From: Pseudomonas pseudonitroreducens
GTDB lineage: Bacteria; Pseudomonadota; Gammaproteobacteria; Pseudomonadales; Pseudomonadaceae
Length of the DNA stretch: 64,000 nt
Assembly: GCF_021603645.1 (NCBI RefSeq)
Contig: NZ_BQHJ01000013.1
Coordinates: 124,001-188,000, forward strand
Reading direction: 5' to 3'
In this document: positions 8,757 through 16,952 of the stretch, piece after piece
How positions within the stretch are numbered: the stretch's first letter is position 1
Layout: every line of letters starts with the position of its first letter
Position numbers and translations under genes: made by a program
The notes under the pieces: generated by a model
Told to the model about the DNA's origin: nothing
Seen by the model: only the letters and a program-made list of their open reading frames with translations
Database searches by the model: none

Positions 8757-9041
8757 ATGTCCGAAGCCAAAGCCGAAATCGTCATCACCTATTGCACCCA
8801 GTGCCAGTGGCTGCTGCGCGCCGCCTGGCTGGCCCAGGAGCTGTTGAGCACCTTCGGCGACGACCTGGGCAAAGTCAGCCTGGTGCCGGGGACGGGTGGG
8901 GTTTTCCACATCAGCTGCGATGGCGAGCAGATCTGGGAGCGCAAGGCCGACGGCGGTTTCCCCGAGGCCAAGGTGGTCAAGCAGCGCGTGCGCGACCGCA
9001 TCGATCCGCAGCGCGACCTGGGCCATAACGATCGTTCCTGA
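8757..9041 (+). CDS. SelT/SelW/SelH (Rdx-type) thioredoxin-fold protein
   Basis: A 94-residue cytoplasmic protein of the Rdx family, the Cys-containing bacterial relatives of selenoprotein W. The redox motif CTQC occurs early (ITYCTQCQWLLRAAWLAQEL), followed by the family pattern VSLVPGTGGVFHISCDGEQIWERK. It is thought to act in thiol redox chemistry, but no substrate is known. It has no selenocysteine codon: both motif positions are Cys. It sits between plpD and hldD, as in P. aeruginosa. Confidence 0.85.
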   Translation: MSEAKAEIVITYCTQCQWLLRAAWLAQELLSTFGDDLGKVSLVPGTGGVFHISCDGEQIWERKADGGFPEAKVVKQRVRDRIDPQRDLGHNDRS

Positions 9042-9073
9042 CGAGTTGCGCTACCGGTCGGCGGAACCATTCG

Positions 9074-9085
9074 ATAGCTGGCTAA
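9074..9085. promoter_or_regulatory. SlyA-type palindrome upstream of hldD
   Basis: ATAGCTGGCTAA differs at one base from the TTAGCTGGCTAA site found before the slyA-like gene at 3212-3223. It lies about 80 bp before the hldD ATG. A shared 11-mer of mixed composition is unlikely by chance in 64 kb, but the function is inferred. Confidence 0.4.
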
Positions 9086-9164
9086 CTTCCTTGCTTCATA
9101 TCAACGGGGTACAGCGGTACCACTTTTAGTCTGAGGGCACCCATTCTCCACAGGAGGTGCCTTC

Positions 9165-10157
9165 ATGAGCATCATTGTCACTGGCGCCGCCGGCTTCATC
9201 GGCAGCAACCTCGTCAAGGCGCTGAACCAGCGCGGCGAGACCGACATCATCGCGGTCGACGACCTGACCGAGGGCGACAAATTCGCCAACCTCGCCGACT
9301 GCGACATCAGCGATTACCTCGACAAGCGCGACTTCATCGAGCGCTATGCCCGTGGTGATTTTGGCGTGGTCCGTGCGCTGCTGCACCAGGGCGCCTGCTC
9401 CAGCACCATGGAGCGCGACGGGCGCTACATGATGGACAACAATTACCGCTACAGCTGCGAGTTGCTCGACGCCAGCCTGTCGCTGGGCGTGCCGTTCCTC
9501 TATGCCTCGTCGGCAGCGGTGTACGGCGGTGGCCAGGAGTTTCGCGAGATGCGCTCCTGCGAGCGGCCGCTGAACGTCTACGGCTATTCGAAGTTCCTCT
9601 TCGACCAGCGCGTGCGCAAGGTGCTGCCCACGGCGCGCACCCAGGTGGCCGGGTTCCGCTATTTCAACGTCTATGGGCCGCGCGAGCAGCACAAGGGGCG
9701 CATGGCGTCGGTGGCCTTCCACTGCTTCAACCAGTTCCGCGAGACGGGCAAGGTGAAACTGTTCGGCGAGTACGGCGACTACCCGGCCGGGGGACATCTG
9801 CGCGACTTCGTTTCAGTGGAGGACGTGGCGAAGGTCAACCTGCACTTCCTCGACAACCCCGAGCGCAGCGGCATCTTCAACCTGGGCAGCGGCCGCGCCC
9901 AGCCCTTCAACGATGTGGCCCTGGCGGTCATCAATACCCTGCGCGAACAGCAGGACCAGCAACCGCTGACCCTGGACGCCGCGATCCGCGCCGGGGTACT
10001 GGAGTACATCGAGTTTCCGGATGAGCTGCGCGGCAAATACCAGTGCTACACCTGCGCCGATATCGCCTTCCTCCGCGAAGCGGGCTACCGCGCGCCGATG
10101 ATGGGCGTGGAGGAGGGCGTCGAGCGTTACTGCCGCTGGTTGCTGCAACAGGACTGA
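9165..10157 (+). CDS. hldD: ADP-L-glycero-D-manno-heptose 6-epimerase
   Basis: Epimerises ADP-D-glycero-D-manno-heptose to the L-glycero form used for the inner core of lipopolysaccharide. The 330-residue extended short-chain dehydrogenase has the NADP-binding GAAGFIGSN motif at the start, Ser in ASSAAVYG, and the catalytic pair Tyr-x3-Lys in [11 protein letters not shown]. The family hallmarks YFNVYGPRE and MASVAFH are present. A strong AGGAGG ribosome site precedes the ATG. A short stem (GATAC/GTATC, 10157-10171) followed by GGGCTTTTT overlaps the stop codon and may be a weak terminator. Confidence 0.95.
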   Translation: MSIIVTGAAGFIGSNLVKALNQRGETDIIAVDDLTEGDKFANLADCDISDYLDKRDFIERYARGDFGVVRALLHQGACSSTMERDGRYMMDNNYRYSCELLDASLSLGVPFLYASSAAVYGGGQEFREMRSCERPLNVYGYSKFLFDQRVRKVLPTARTQVAGFRYFNVYGPREQHKGRMASVAFHCFNQFRETGKVKLFGEYGDYPAGGHLRDFVSVEDVAKVNLHFLDNPERSGIFNLGSGRAQPFNDVALAVINTLREQQDQQPLTLDAAIRAGVLEYIEFPDELRGKYQCYTCADIAFLREAGYRAPMMGVEEGVERYCRWLLQQD

Positions 10158-10278
10158 TACCGCGTGTATCGGGCTTTTTACCCAGTCTTTACCCAGAGCT
10201 GACACTGCGCACGGGGCCGGCGCGAGACAATTCTCACCACGAAAGGCGGGCGGTGGATCGCCCGTGACCGGAGGTGAA

Positions 10279-10779
10279 ATGAAGCTGTCCTCGCGCATTG
10301 CGCTGAAATCCGTCGCCACGCTGCTGGCCCTGAGCCTGTCCGCCGCCGCGGTGGCCGGCCCTCATGGCCCGGGCGGCCCCGGTGGTCCGGGGCCTGGTCC
10401 GTACCATGGCTGGGGGCCGGGGCATGGCTATGGCCTGCCGGATTACGCGCGGGAAGTGTGGATCGGCAGCATGCTCTACTTCGTCGCCGCCGGAACCTAC
10501 TACCTGTGGAATGCCGATCGCCGCCAGTATGTGGCGGTGGAAACGCCGCCGGCCGTGCAGGTTGCGCCGACCACCAGCTATGAGGTGATCGCCTATCCCG
10601 CCAGCGGCCAGTCGCCGGAGCAGCAGAGCCGCGATCGCTACGAATGCCACAGCTGGGCCGTCGGCCAGAGCGGCTTCGACCCGGCCGCCGCCACCCAGGC
10701 GCCACCGGCGGGCATGTCCGATACCTACCGCCGCGCATTGGGCGCTTGCCTGAGCGGGCGCGGCTACAGCATCAACTGA
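10279..10779 (+). CDS. Secreted Gly/Pro-rich protein, DUF6515-like
   Basis: A 166-residue exported protein of unknown function. The ATG at 10279 follows GGAGGTGAA and gives a clean signal peptide (about 1-24, ending AAAVAG). The mature protein begins with a Gly-Pro-His-rich run (PHGPGGPGGPGPGPYHGWGP), then an aromatic segment (VWIGSMLYFVAAGTYYLWN) resembling the DUF6515 core, and ends with the conserved YECHSWAVGQSGFDP...GACLSGRGYS block. Two Cys near the end could form a disulfide. It is probably periplasmic or outer-membrane associated; no role can be assigned. Confidence 0.7.
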   Translation: MKLSSRIALKSVATLLALSLSAAAVAGPHGPGGPGGPGPGPYHGWGPGHGYGLPDYAREVWIGSMLYFVAAGTYYLWNADRRQYVAVETPPAVQVAPTTSYEVIAYPASGQSPEQQSRDRYECHSWAVGQSGFDPAAATQAPPAGMSDTYRRALGACLSGRGYSIN

Positions 10780-10934
10780 TTTCCCGGCGCCTTATCCACA
10801 GGCGCCATACCGAACAGGCCGCCTCGCAGGCTGTCGTGCGATGACTCCTTGGCATTCCCTCCCCGGGGCAAGGTTCGAGATACGCACGCTGCGGGGCGGC
10901 CTTCTTTTTTGCGCAGCCACTACCCGGCAACTGA

Positions 10935-11009
10935 CTGTAGGAGCGAGCTTGCTCGCGAACAGACCTTGCTCCGCTGCCAAGCGCTTCGCGAGCAAGCTCG
11001 CTCCTACAG
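10935..11009. repeat. REP pair abutting an EamA transporter gene
   Basis: CTGTAGGAGCGAGCTTGCTC and its inverted partner CGAGCAAGCTCGCTCCTACAG flank about 28 bp. The right arm ends only 4 bp from the stop codon of the gene at 11014. Confidence 0.88.
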
Positions 11010-11013
11010 GTCG

Positions 11014-11880
11014 TCAATGCGAGCCGCGTGCGCTGAGGAAGGTCGCGAAGATGATCAGCGCGCCGCCCGCCAGCATCCGCAGACTCGGCTCTTCGCCGAA
11101 TAGCACGGCGGCGAAGGCGATGCCGTAGACCGGCTCCAGGGCGAAGATCACCGCCGCGGTGCGTGCCTTGATCAGCCGCAGGCTGGCGACGAACAGGCTG
11201 TGCGCGACACCGGTGCAGAGCACGCCCAGCGCCACCAGCCACAACCAGTCCATGCCGCGAATCGCGGGCAACTCGAAGAGCACCAGGGGCAGCAGGCAGG
11301 CGATGATCGTCAGGTTCTGGCACAGCGCCGCCTGGATCGGATCGATGCCGCGCACACTCACCCGGTTGGCCAGTGACAGCAGGGCGAACAGCAGGCCGGA
11401 GAGGGTGCCCCAGAGCAGGCCGGCGGTGGCGCCGTCGCGCAGGTCCAGGGTTGGCGTGACCATCACCAGGCCGATGCATACCAGCGCCACCACCAGGTAT
11501 TCGCCCTGGCGGATGCGCTCGCGGAACAGCAGGCCCTCCAGCAGTACGGTGAAGGCCGGGAAGCTGGCGAAACCCAGGGTCGCGACGGCGACGTTACCGA
11601 CCTTCACGGCGAGGAAGAACGTCAGCCAGTGGGTGCACAACAGCACGCCGCCACCCAGCAGCATGGCGGCTTGCCTGAGTGTGGGGCGCTTCTGTTGCCG
11701 TAGATGCCCGGCGAAAACCGCCGCCAGCGACAGTGAGCCGAACAGCGCGCGGCCAAAGACGATGACCAGAGGGCCGGCGAGGATGAGCTTGCCGAAGATG
11801 CCGGACAGCCCGAACATCAGGGCGCCGATGTGCAGGCCGATCAGGGCGCCGCGGGGAGTGAGTTGGGTTATGCGATTCAT
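11014..11880 (-). CDS. EamA-family (DMT) transporter
   Basis: A 288-residue inner-membrane protein with ten predicted helices in two EamA repeats (FGLSGIFGKLILAGPLVIVFGR opens the first, AGLLWGTLSGLLFALLSL the second). Members export amino acids or small metabolites. The ATG at 11880 with GGGAG upstream begins MNRITQLTPRGALIG; the longer frame is less likely. The substrate is unknown. It lies 87 bp downstream of the csaA-like gene on the same strand. Confidence 0.82.
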   Translation of the reverse strand: MNRITQLTPRGALIGLHIGALMFGLSGIFGKLILAGPLVIVFGRALFGSLSLAAVFAGHLRQQKRPTLRQAAMLLGGGVLLCTHWLTFFLAVKVGNVAVATLGFASFPAFTVLLEGLLFRERIRQGEYLVVALVCIGLVMVTPTLDLRDGATAGLLWGTLSGLLFALLSLANRVSVRGIDPIQAALCQNLTIIACLLPLVLFELPAIRGMDWLWLVALGVLCTGVAHSLFVASLRLIKARTAAVIFALEPVYGIAFAAVLFGEEPSLRMLAGGALIIFATFLSARGSH

Positions 11881-11967
11881 GCCTGAGCTCCCGCCGATTG
11901 CTGTGGCGGGGCCTTGTCGGGAAAGAGGCACGCGCGCCGGGCCAGCCGCCGCGCGGTAAAACAAAAG

Positions 11968-12309
11968 TCAGGCCAGTCGTGCGCCATTGGGCAGCGGCTT
12001 GTCGAAGCCGGCCAGCACCACTTTCTCGTCGCTGTCGTAGGCACCGGTGACCAGCACTTCCGAGCGCACGCCGGCGATGGACTTAGGCTCGAAGTTGCAC
12101 ACGCAGAGCACCTGGCGGCCGATCAGTTCGTCGGCTTCATAGTGCGCGGTGATCTGCGCACTGGAGGTCTTGAGCCCCAGTGGGCCGAGGTCGACCTGGA
12201 GGATGTAGGCGGGTTTGCGCGCCTTCACGTTGGGTTCCGCCTGGACGATGGTGCCCACGCGCAGTTCGACGCGCTCGAAATCCTGCCACTCGATGGTGTC
12301 TGCCGACAT
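11968..12309 (-). CDS. csaA: tRNA-binding OB-fold protein, CsaA-like
   Basis: A 113-residue single-domain tRNA_bind protein (VELRVGTIVQAEPNVKARKPAYILQVDLGPLGLKTSSAQIT). The length and the motifs CVCNFEPKSIAGVRSEVLVTGA match CsaA, described as an export-related chaperone; the fold is shared with the C-terminal dimer domain of methionyl-tRNA synthetase. In P. aeruginosa it sits near PA3220, as here. Its biological role in Pseudomonas is not settled. Confidence 0.85.
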   Translation of the reverse strand: MSADTIEWQDFERVELRVGTIVQAEPNVKARKPAYILQVDLGPLGLKTSSAQITAHYEADELIGRQVLCVCNFEPKSIAGVRSEVLVTGAYDSDEKVVLAGFDKPLPNGARLA

Positions 12310-12382
12310 CGCTGCTCTCTTCTGTTAACCAGTTCGATGGCCGGCAGTCTAGGCCCTGGGCGCGTGGCTGTCTGTCGCGCGG

Positions 12383-13147
12383 CTAGCGGGAATTGTCGCG
12401 CGCCTGCTGGCGCAGTTGGCGCGGGGTGGTACCGAACTGACGCACCAGCGCGGCGGTGAACGCGCTCTGCGAGGCGTAGCCAACTCGTGCGGCGATTTCG
12501 CCGACCGACTGGTGCGAGCCGCGCAGCAGGTCGCAGCCCAGTTGCAGGCGACGTTGGCGCACGTAATCCATGGGCGTCTGACCGGTTTCGGCGAGGAAGC
12601 GGGCATGGAAGCGCGCGGCGGACAGCCCGGCGAGCCGTGCCAGGTCGGCCACTTGCAGCGGGTGCGCAGCATGGCGGTCGATGTAGCTGTCGAGGCTGGC
12701 CAGCGGCAGTTGCGCCGGCTCCTCGATGCGCTGCTGGCCGGCGGCGAGGCTGGCCAGCAACAGGATTGCGCCCTGGCGCGCCAGCACCGGGTCATGCAGC
12801 GAGCTGCCAGCGAGCCAGTGCACCAACTGCGCCTGGTCGTTGCTGAGCAGGCGCTGGCCGGGGGTTTCCAGCAGGCGTCGGCCGGCGTCGCTGTGCAGGC
12901 CCAGGCTGCCGAGCAGGTCTTCTTCGTCTTCCAGGTCCACCACCAGGCAGCGGCTGCCGTCAGGGCTGGCGCAGGCGTGGTGCTCGTCACGCGGCACCAC
13001 GGCGAAGGTCTGCCGGGTCACCAGGCTGCCGCGCCCGCCCACTTCGAAATCCAGGCTGCCGGACAGCCCCAGCACCAGCTGCGCATGGCTGTGGCTATGG
13101 GCGAGGTGGTCGTGGCTGTAGTTGCGCAGGGAGAGGATCTGGCTCAT
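12383..13147 (-). CDS. AraC-family transcriptional regulator with cupin sensor
   Basis: A 254-residue protein. The N-terminal half is a cupin-like sensor (HDHLAHSHSHAQLVLGLSGSLDFEVGGRG) with several His that could hold a metal. The C-terminal HTH_18 domain (about 155-245) carries both helices (LQVADLARLAGLSAARFHARFLAETGQTPMDYV and SVGEIAARVGYASQSAFTAALVRQFG). It is transcribed away from plcP across a 138-bp gap that also holds the Pho box. The ligand is unknown. Confidence 0.85.
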   Translation of the reverse strand: MSQILSLRNYSHDHLAHSHSHAQLVLGLSGSLDFEVGGRGSLVTRQTFAVVPRDEHHACASPDGSRCLVVDLEDEEDLLGSLGLHSDAGRRLLETPGQRLLSNDQAQLVHWLAGSSLHDPVLARQGAILLLASLAAGQQRIEEPAQLPLASLDSYIDRHAAHPLQVADLARLAGLSAARFHARFLAETGQTPMDYVRQRRLQLGCDLLRGSHQSVGEIAARVGYASQSAFTAALVRQFGTTPRQLRQQARDNSR

Positions 13148-13200
13148 GCAGGGCTGCTTTCTGTGCTGGCTGGCAGGCTGACAGTCTAGCGCGCCGTGGG

Positions 13201-13229
13201 CTGTAACGGGACTGTCGCCAGTCGGTCAT
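13201..13229 (+). promoter_or_regulatory. Pho box (three 7-mers at 11-bp spacing) before plcP
   Basis: CTGTAAC (13201), CTGTCGC (13212) and CGGTCAT (13223) repeat every 11 bp, the geometry of PhoB sites (two CTGTCAT-like 7-mers separated by 4 bp). The array starts 85 bp before the plcP ATG. Identical 11-bp phasing of three units makes a PhoB-responsive promoter likely. Confidence 0.7.
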
Positions 13230-13285
13230 GTGGACTTCACCGCCCGCGTCGACACTCGGAGAAACCCCACTGGAGGTCGCCGACG

Positions 13286-14095
13286 ATGAGCAGCGCGCAA
13301 CGCATGACGCCGACGAAGAAACAACGGGTACGGACCTTGTGGATATCCGATGTCCACCTCGGTACCCGCGACTGCCAGGCCGAACACCTGGCCGGCTTCC
13401 TCAAGCGCTACCACGCCGACCGCATCTACCTGGTGGGCGACATCATCGACGGCTGGAAGCTGCGCGGCGGCATCTATTGGCCGCAGGCGCACACCAACGT
13501 GATCCGCCGGCTGCTGACCATGAGCAAGCGCGGCACCGAGGTGATCTACGTCACCGGCAACCACGACGAGTTCCTGCGCCGCTATTCCTCGCTGCTGCTG
13601 GGCAACATCCGCCTGGTCGACGAGATCGTCCACACCACCGCCGACGGCCGCCAGTTGCTGGTGATCCATGGCGACCAGTTCGACGTCATCACGCGCTATC
13701 ACAAGTGGCTGGCCTTCCTCGGCGACTCCGCCTACGAGTTCACCCTGACCCTCAACCGCTGGCTGAATCACTGGCGCAGCCGTTACGGCTATGGCTACTG
13801 GTCGCTGTCGGCGTACCTCAAGCACAAGGTGAAGACGGCGGTGAACTTCATCAGCGACTTCGAGGAAGCCATCGCCCACGAGGTACACAAGCGCGGCCTC
13901 AACGGTGTGGTCTGCGGGCACATCCACCACGCGGAAATTCGCCAGATCGGCGAGGTGGAGTACCTCAATTGCGGCGACTGGGTGGAATCCTGCTCGGCGC
14001 TGATCGAGCACTGGGATGGCAGCATCCAGCTCTATCGGCTGGCCGAGGAGCAGGCTCGTGTCGAGGAGCCCGCAGTGGTCGAGTCGGCAGCATGA
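13286..14095 (+). CDS. plcP: PlcP-like metallophosphoesterase (phospholipid-remodelling phospholipase C)
   Basis: A 270-residue calcineurin-like phosphoesterase with the complete metal set: DVHLG (Asp22, His24), GDIIDGW (Asp52), GNHDE (Asn92, His93), HGDQFD and GHIHH. It resembles LpxH-type UDP-diacylglucosamine hydrolases and is often annotated so. Together with the overlapping glycosyltransferase it matches the PlcP-Agt1 pair of P. aeruginosa (PA3219-PA3218), in which PlcP splits membrane phospholipid to diacylglycerol during phosphate starvation. The Pho box upstream supports this reading. The ATG at 13286 follows GGAGG; the stop codon overlaps the next start (ATGA). Confidence 0.82.
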   Translation: MSSAQRMTPTKKQRVRTLWISDVHLGTRDCQAEHLAGFLKRYHADRIYLVGDIIDGWKLRGGIYWPQAHTNVIRRLLTMSKRGTEVIYVTGNHDEFLRRYSSLLLGNIRLVDEIVHTTADGRQLLVIHGDQFDVITRYHKWLAFLGDSAYEFTLTLNRWLNHWRSRYGYGYWSLSAYLKHKVKTAVNFISDFEEAIAHEVHKRGLNGVVCGHIHHAEIRQIGEVEYLNCGDWVESCSALIEHWDGSIQLYRLAEEQARVEEPAVVESAA

Positions 14096-15123
14096 GGCTG
14101 CTGATCGTCACCGATGCCTGGCTGCCGCAGGTCAACGGCGTGGTCACCAGCCTCAGGGCGCTGGTGGCAGAGTTGGAGGAAATGGGCCATGTGGTCGGCC
14201 TGATCACCCCACAGGACTTCCGCCACCGCCCGTGCCCGAGCTACCCGGAGATTCCGCTGGCGTGGGACCTGTGGAAGGTCGGCGAGAAGATCAGCCGCTT
14301 CGCTCCGGACTGCGTCCATCTCGCCACCGAAGGCCCGCTGGGTTGGGCCGCTCGGCGTTGGCTGGTGCGCCGGGGCCTGAAGTTCAGCAGCGCCATCCAT
14401 ACGCGCTTTCCCGAGTACGTGAACAACCGCTGGCCCTGGCTGCCGCTGGATTGGGGCTATGCCTTCCTGCGCCGTTTCCATGCACCGAGCCAGGCCGTGC
14501 TGGTGAGCAGCGAGCGCATGTGCGGGGTATTTGCCGATCACGCCTTCGGCAACCTGGCGCTGTGGCGCAAGGGTGTGGATATCCGGCGCTTCCAGCCGGG
14601 CACAGGCGCGCCGCGGGAGGCGCCGGTATTTCTCTATGTCGGCCGGCTGGCGCGGGAAAAGAATCTTGTAGCCTTCCTCGCTCTCGACCTGCCGGGGTGC
14701 AAGCGCGTGGTGGGCGATGGCCCGCAGCGCGCCGAACTGGAGGCGGCTTATCCACAGGTGGAGTTTCTCGGCTATCGGCACGCCGACGAACTGGCCGAGG
14801 CCTATCGCAGCGCGAGCGTGCTGGTCTTCCCGTCGCTCACCGACACCCTCGGCCTGGTGATGATCGAGGCGCTGGCCTGCGGAACACCGGTAGCTGCATT
14901 CCCGGTGGCGGGGCCGCTGGATGTGCTGCAGCAGGGCGTCACCGGAGTGATGGACACCGACTTGCGCAGCGCCTGCCTGCGGGCGCTGGAACTGGATCGC
15001 CTGGCCTGCGTGCAATGGGCGCGCGGGCAGACCTGGCGGGCGTCGGCGCAGGAATTCCTGGCACTTCAGGTGCGCCTGGCGGAGCTGCCGGTCAGCGAGA
15101 GGCCGGACTACGTGAACGGTTGA
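14092..15123 (+). CDS. agt1: GT4 glycosyltransferase, Agt1-like diacylglycerol glycosyltransferase
   Basis: A 343-residue GT-B enzyme: N-terminal acceptor half (RLLIVTDAWLPQVNGVVTSL), C-terminal nucleotide-sugar half (FLYVGRLAREKNL...VGDGPQRAELEAAYP, then LVFPSLTDTLGLVMIEALACGTPV with the E-x7-E-type signature). It is translationally coupled to plcP by a 4-bp overlap. In P. aeruginosa the equivalent enzyme adds a sugar to the diacylglycerol released by PlcP, forming phosphorus-free glycolipids. Which sugar is used here cannot be read from the sequence. Confidence 0.82.
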   Translation: MRLLIVTDAWLPQVNGVVTSLRALVAELEEMGHVVGLITPQDFRHRPCPSYPEIPLAWDLWKVGEKISRFAPDCVHLATEGPLGWAARRWLVRRGLKFSSAIHTRFPEYVNNRWPWLPLDWGYAFLRRFHAPSQAVLVSSERMCGVFADHAFGNLALWRKGVDIRRFQPGTGAPREAPVFLYVGRLAREKNLVAFLALDLPGCKRVVGDGPQRAELEAAYPQVEFLGYRHADELAEAYRSASVLVFPSLTDTLGLVMIEALACGTPVAAFPVAGPLDVLQQGVTGVMDTDLRSACLRALELDRLACVQWARGQTWRASAQEFLALQVRLAELPVSERPDYVNG

Positions 15124-15372
15124 TCAGAACAGCCGGCGATCATGGTCCAGGCTCTGGTCCACCAGCCATTTACCGTGAGCGATGGAGGCGTGCTGTGCCT
15201 TCTGCAGATCCGACATGAAGGCGAACTCCACCGGCAGCGTCTTGCGCCTGGTGGTCTGCCCGTCCGGAGCCGTGATGTGGCAGCCGGCAGCCCAGGGCGT
15301 GGGGATACCGGGGTGTTCGACGACATCGGCGGTGATGGTGTACTGGCGGTACTCGCATTGCATCAGGCTCAT
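15124..15372 (-). CDS. Conserved small hypothetical protein
   Basis: An 82-residue soluble protein (begins MSLMQCEYRQYTITADVVEH) with no domain that I recognise. AGGAGG lies upstream of the ATG at 15372, so it is probably translated. Alternating beta-like segments (YTITADVV, WAAGCHITAPDGQTTRRKTLPV) followed by a helix (AQHASIAHGKWLVDQSL) suggest a small alpha/beta fold. It converges on agt1 with no gap and no terminator between them. Confidence 0.6.
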   Translation of the reverse strand: MSLMQCEYRQYTITADVVEHPGIPTPWAAGCHITAPDGQTTRRKTLPVEFAFMSDLQKAQHASIAHGKWLVDQSLDHDRRLF

Positions 15373-15494
15373 GGGACGTCCTCCTGGCGGTTCGCCAGCG
15401 GCCCGAAACGGGCGGGTGGCGGGCGGAACGGTGCCGACGCCGCGCGCCGGCAAGCCTTGATAACCCCCAACATAGACCACCTGACAGACCTTTC

Positions 15495-15509
15495 CGTCGG
15501 ATACCGACG
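15495..15509. promoter_or_regulatory. Perfect palindrome between divergent genes
   Basis: CGTCGG-ATA-CCGACG is a 6-3-6 inverted repeat in the 214-bp divergent gap between the small hypothetical gene and the FemAB-like gene. A second one, GGCCGG-N7-CCGGCC, follows at 15527-15545. They could be an operator and a hairpin; no regulator is identified. Confidence 0.25.
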
Positions 15510-15586
15510 AACGTGAATGTCACCTTGGCCGGAGATTTCCCGGCCGAATCTTCCCAATGCTGGCGCGCCGCGCCAGACTGTCAGCC

Positions 15587-16720
15587 ATGCCTATCCAGAC
15601 CCTTTCCCGCCTTGCCGAAATCGACGCCCGCCAGTGGGACGCCCTGCTGCCGGACGACCAGCCGTTCCTGCGCCACGCCTTTCTCTGCGCCCTGGAGGAA
15701 AGCTGTAGCGTCGGTGGCCGCACCGGCTGGAAGCCAGCCCATCGCGTGCTGCTGGACGACGACGGTCGCCTGCTGGCTGCCGCGCCGGCCTATCTGAAAA
15801 GTCATTCCTACGGCGAGTACGTGTTCGACTGGAGCTGGGCAGATGCCTGCCTGCGCGCCGGAATCCCGTACTACCCCAAGCTGCTGGTCGGCGTTCCCTT
15901 CACGCCGGTGGGGGGCGCGCGCCTGTTGGGGGCCCCGGAGGCAGCCCTGAGCCTGGTCGGTGCGCTGGCGGGGGAGGTGGACGAGGGGCATTGTTCCGGC
16001 GTGCATGTGAACTTTACCGATGCCCGCGCCGATGCCTTGTTCGGCGGCGCGGATGGCTGGCTGGAGCGTCTGGGCTGTCAGTACCACTGGCGCAACCGCG
16101 GCTACCGCGATTTCCAGGACTTCCTCGATGCGCTGAGTTCGCGCAAGCGCAAGCAGATCCGCAAGGAGCGCGAGCAGGTCGCCGGGCTGGGGCTGGACTT
16201 CGTCTGGATGGAGGGCCGTGAGCTCTCCGAGGCGCACTGGGACTTCGTCTACGCCTGCTACAGCAGCACTTATGAGGTGCGTGGGCAGGCGCCTTACCTG
16301 AGCCGCGAGTTCTTTAGTCTGTTGGGGGCGCGGATGCCCGAGGCGATCCGCGTGGTCTTCGCCCATCAGCATGGGCGACCCGTGGCGATGGCCTTCAGCC
16401 TGCTGGGCGGTGACACGCTGTACGGTCGGTACTGGGGTTGCCTGGCGGAGTTCGACCGCCTGCATTTCGAAACCTGTTTCTACCAGGGCCTGGACTTCGC
16501 CATTGGTCATGGGCTCCAGCGCTTCGACGCCGGAGCGCAGGGCGAGCACAAGCTGATCCGTGGCTTCGAGCCGGTGATCACACGATCCTGGCACCGCCTG
16601 GGGCATCCGGGCCTGCGGGATGCGGTAGAGGAGTTCCTGGCAGGGGAGAGGGCGGGCATCCTGGCCTACGCCGAAGAGGCCCGCACGGCGCTGCCCTATC
16701 GCCAGGACTGCTCTTCGTAG
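15587..16720 (+). CDS. FemAB/GNAT-like protein (DUF482, peptidogalycan-type)
   Basis: A 377-residue cytoplasmic protein of the PF04339/DUF482 group, a double-GNAT fold related to FemAB peptidyltransferases. Visible hallmarks are PFLRHAFLCALEES, the YGEYVFDWSWADAC block, PYYPKLLVGVPFTPVGGARLL, SSRKRKQIRKEREQV and the C-terminal RFDAGAQGEHKLIRGFEP. The reaction is not established; amino-acyl or acetyl transfer is assumed from the fold. I used the ATG at 15587 (MPIQTLSRLAEI); an upstream ATG at 15557 adds an Arg/Ala-rich stretch that looks non-coding. Confidence 0.8.
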   Translation: MPIQTLSRLAEIDARQWDALLPDDQPFLRHAFLCALEESCSVGGRTGWKPAHRVLLDDDGRLLAAAPAYLKSHSYGEYVFDWSWADACLRAGIPYYPKLLVGVPFTPVGGARLLGAPEAALSLVGALAGEVDEGHCSGVHVNFTDARADALFGGADGWLERLGCQYHWRNRGYRDFQDFLDALSSRKRKQIRKEREQVAGLGLDFVWMEGRELSEAHWDFVYACYSSTYEVRGQAPYLSREFFSLLGARMPEAIRVVFAHQHGRPVAMAFSLLGGDTLYGRYWGCLAEFDRLHFETCFYQGLDFAIGHGLQRFDAGAQGEHKLIRGFEPVITRSWHRLGHPGLRDAVEEFLAGERAGILAYAEEARTALPYRQDCSS

Positions 16721-16828
16721 GAGCAACGGTCTTTTTCGGGAGGCCCGTACCGATGCTTTCCCCTTTGGCTACGGTCCCCTCTCCCCGCGGGGGAAAGGGT
16801 GAAGGCCGACCCGTGCGCAGAAGTATCT

Positions 16829-16920
16829 CGTAGGAGCGGACTTTGTCCGCGATCGTTTACCGCCGCTCAGGCCAACCCGGGAGCGCGGCCAGCCGATCGC
16901 GGACGGAGTCCGCTCCTACG
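16829..16920. repeat. Second REP family pair (GGAGCGGACTTTGTCCGC)
   Basis: CGTAGGAGCGGACTTTGTCC and the inverted GGACGGAGTCCGCTCCTACG flank about 40 bp that also contain GCGATCG and CGATCGC next to each arm. The core differs from the GAGCTTGCTC type found elsewhere in the window. Just upstream (16781-16800) is a single hairpin of the CCTCTCCCC-GGGG type related to the array at 57.5 kb. Confidence 0.8.
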
Positions 16921-16952
16921 GGGAGGTGGCAGCGTGTGCCGTGCGCGAGAAA

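Noticed and set aside
10157-10180. Intrinsic terminator after hldD
   Set aside because: Only a 5-bp stem overlapping the stop codon before GGGCTTTTT; too weak to list as a separate feature.
13286-14095. LpxH (UDP-2,3-diacylglucosamine hydrolase)
   Set aside because: Coupling to a GT4 enzyme and a Pho box fits PlcP better.
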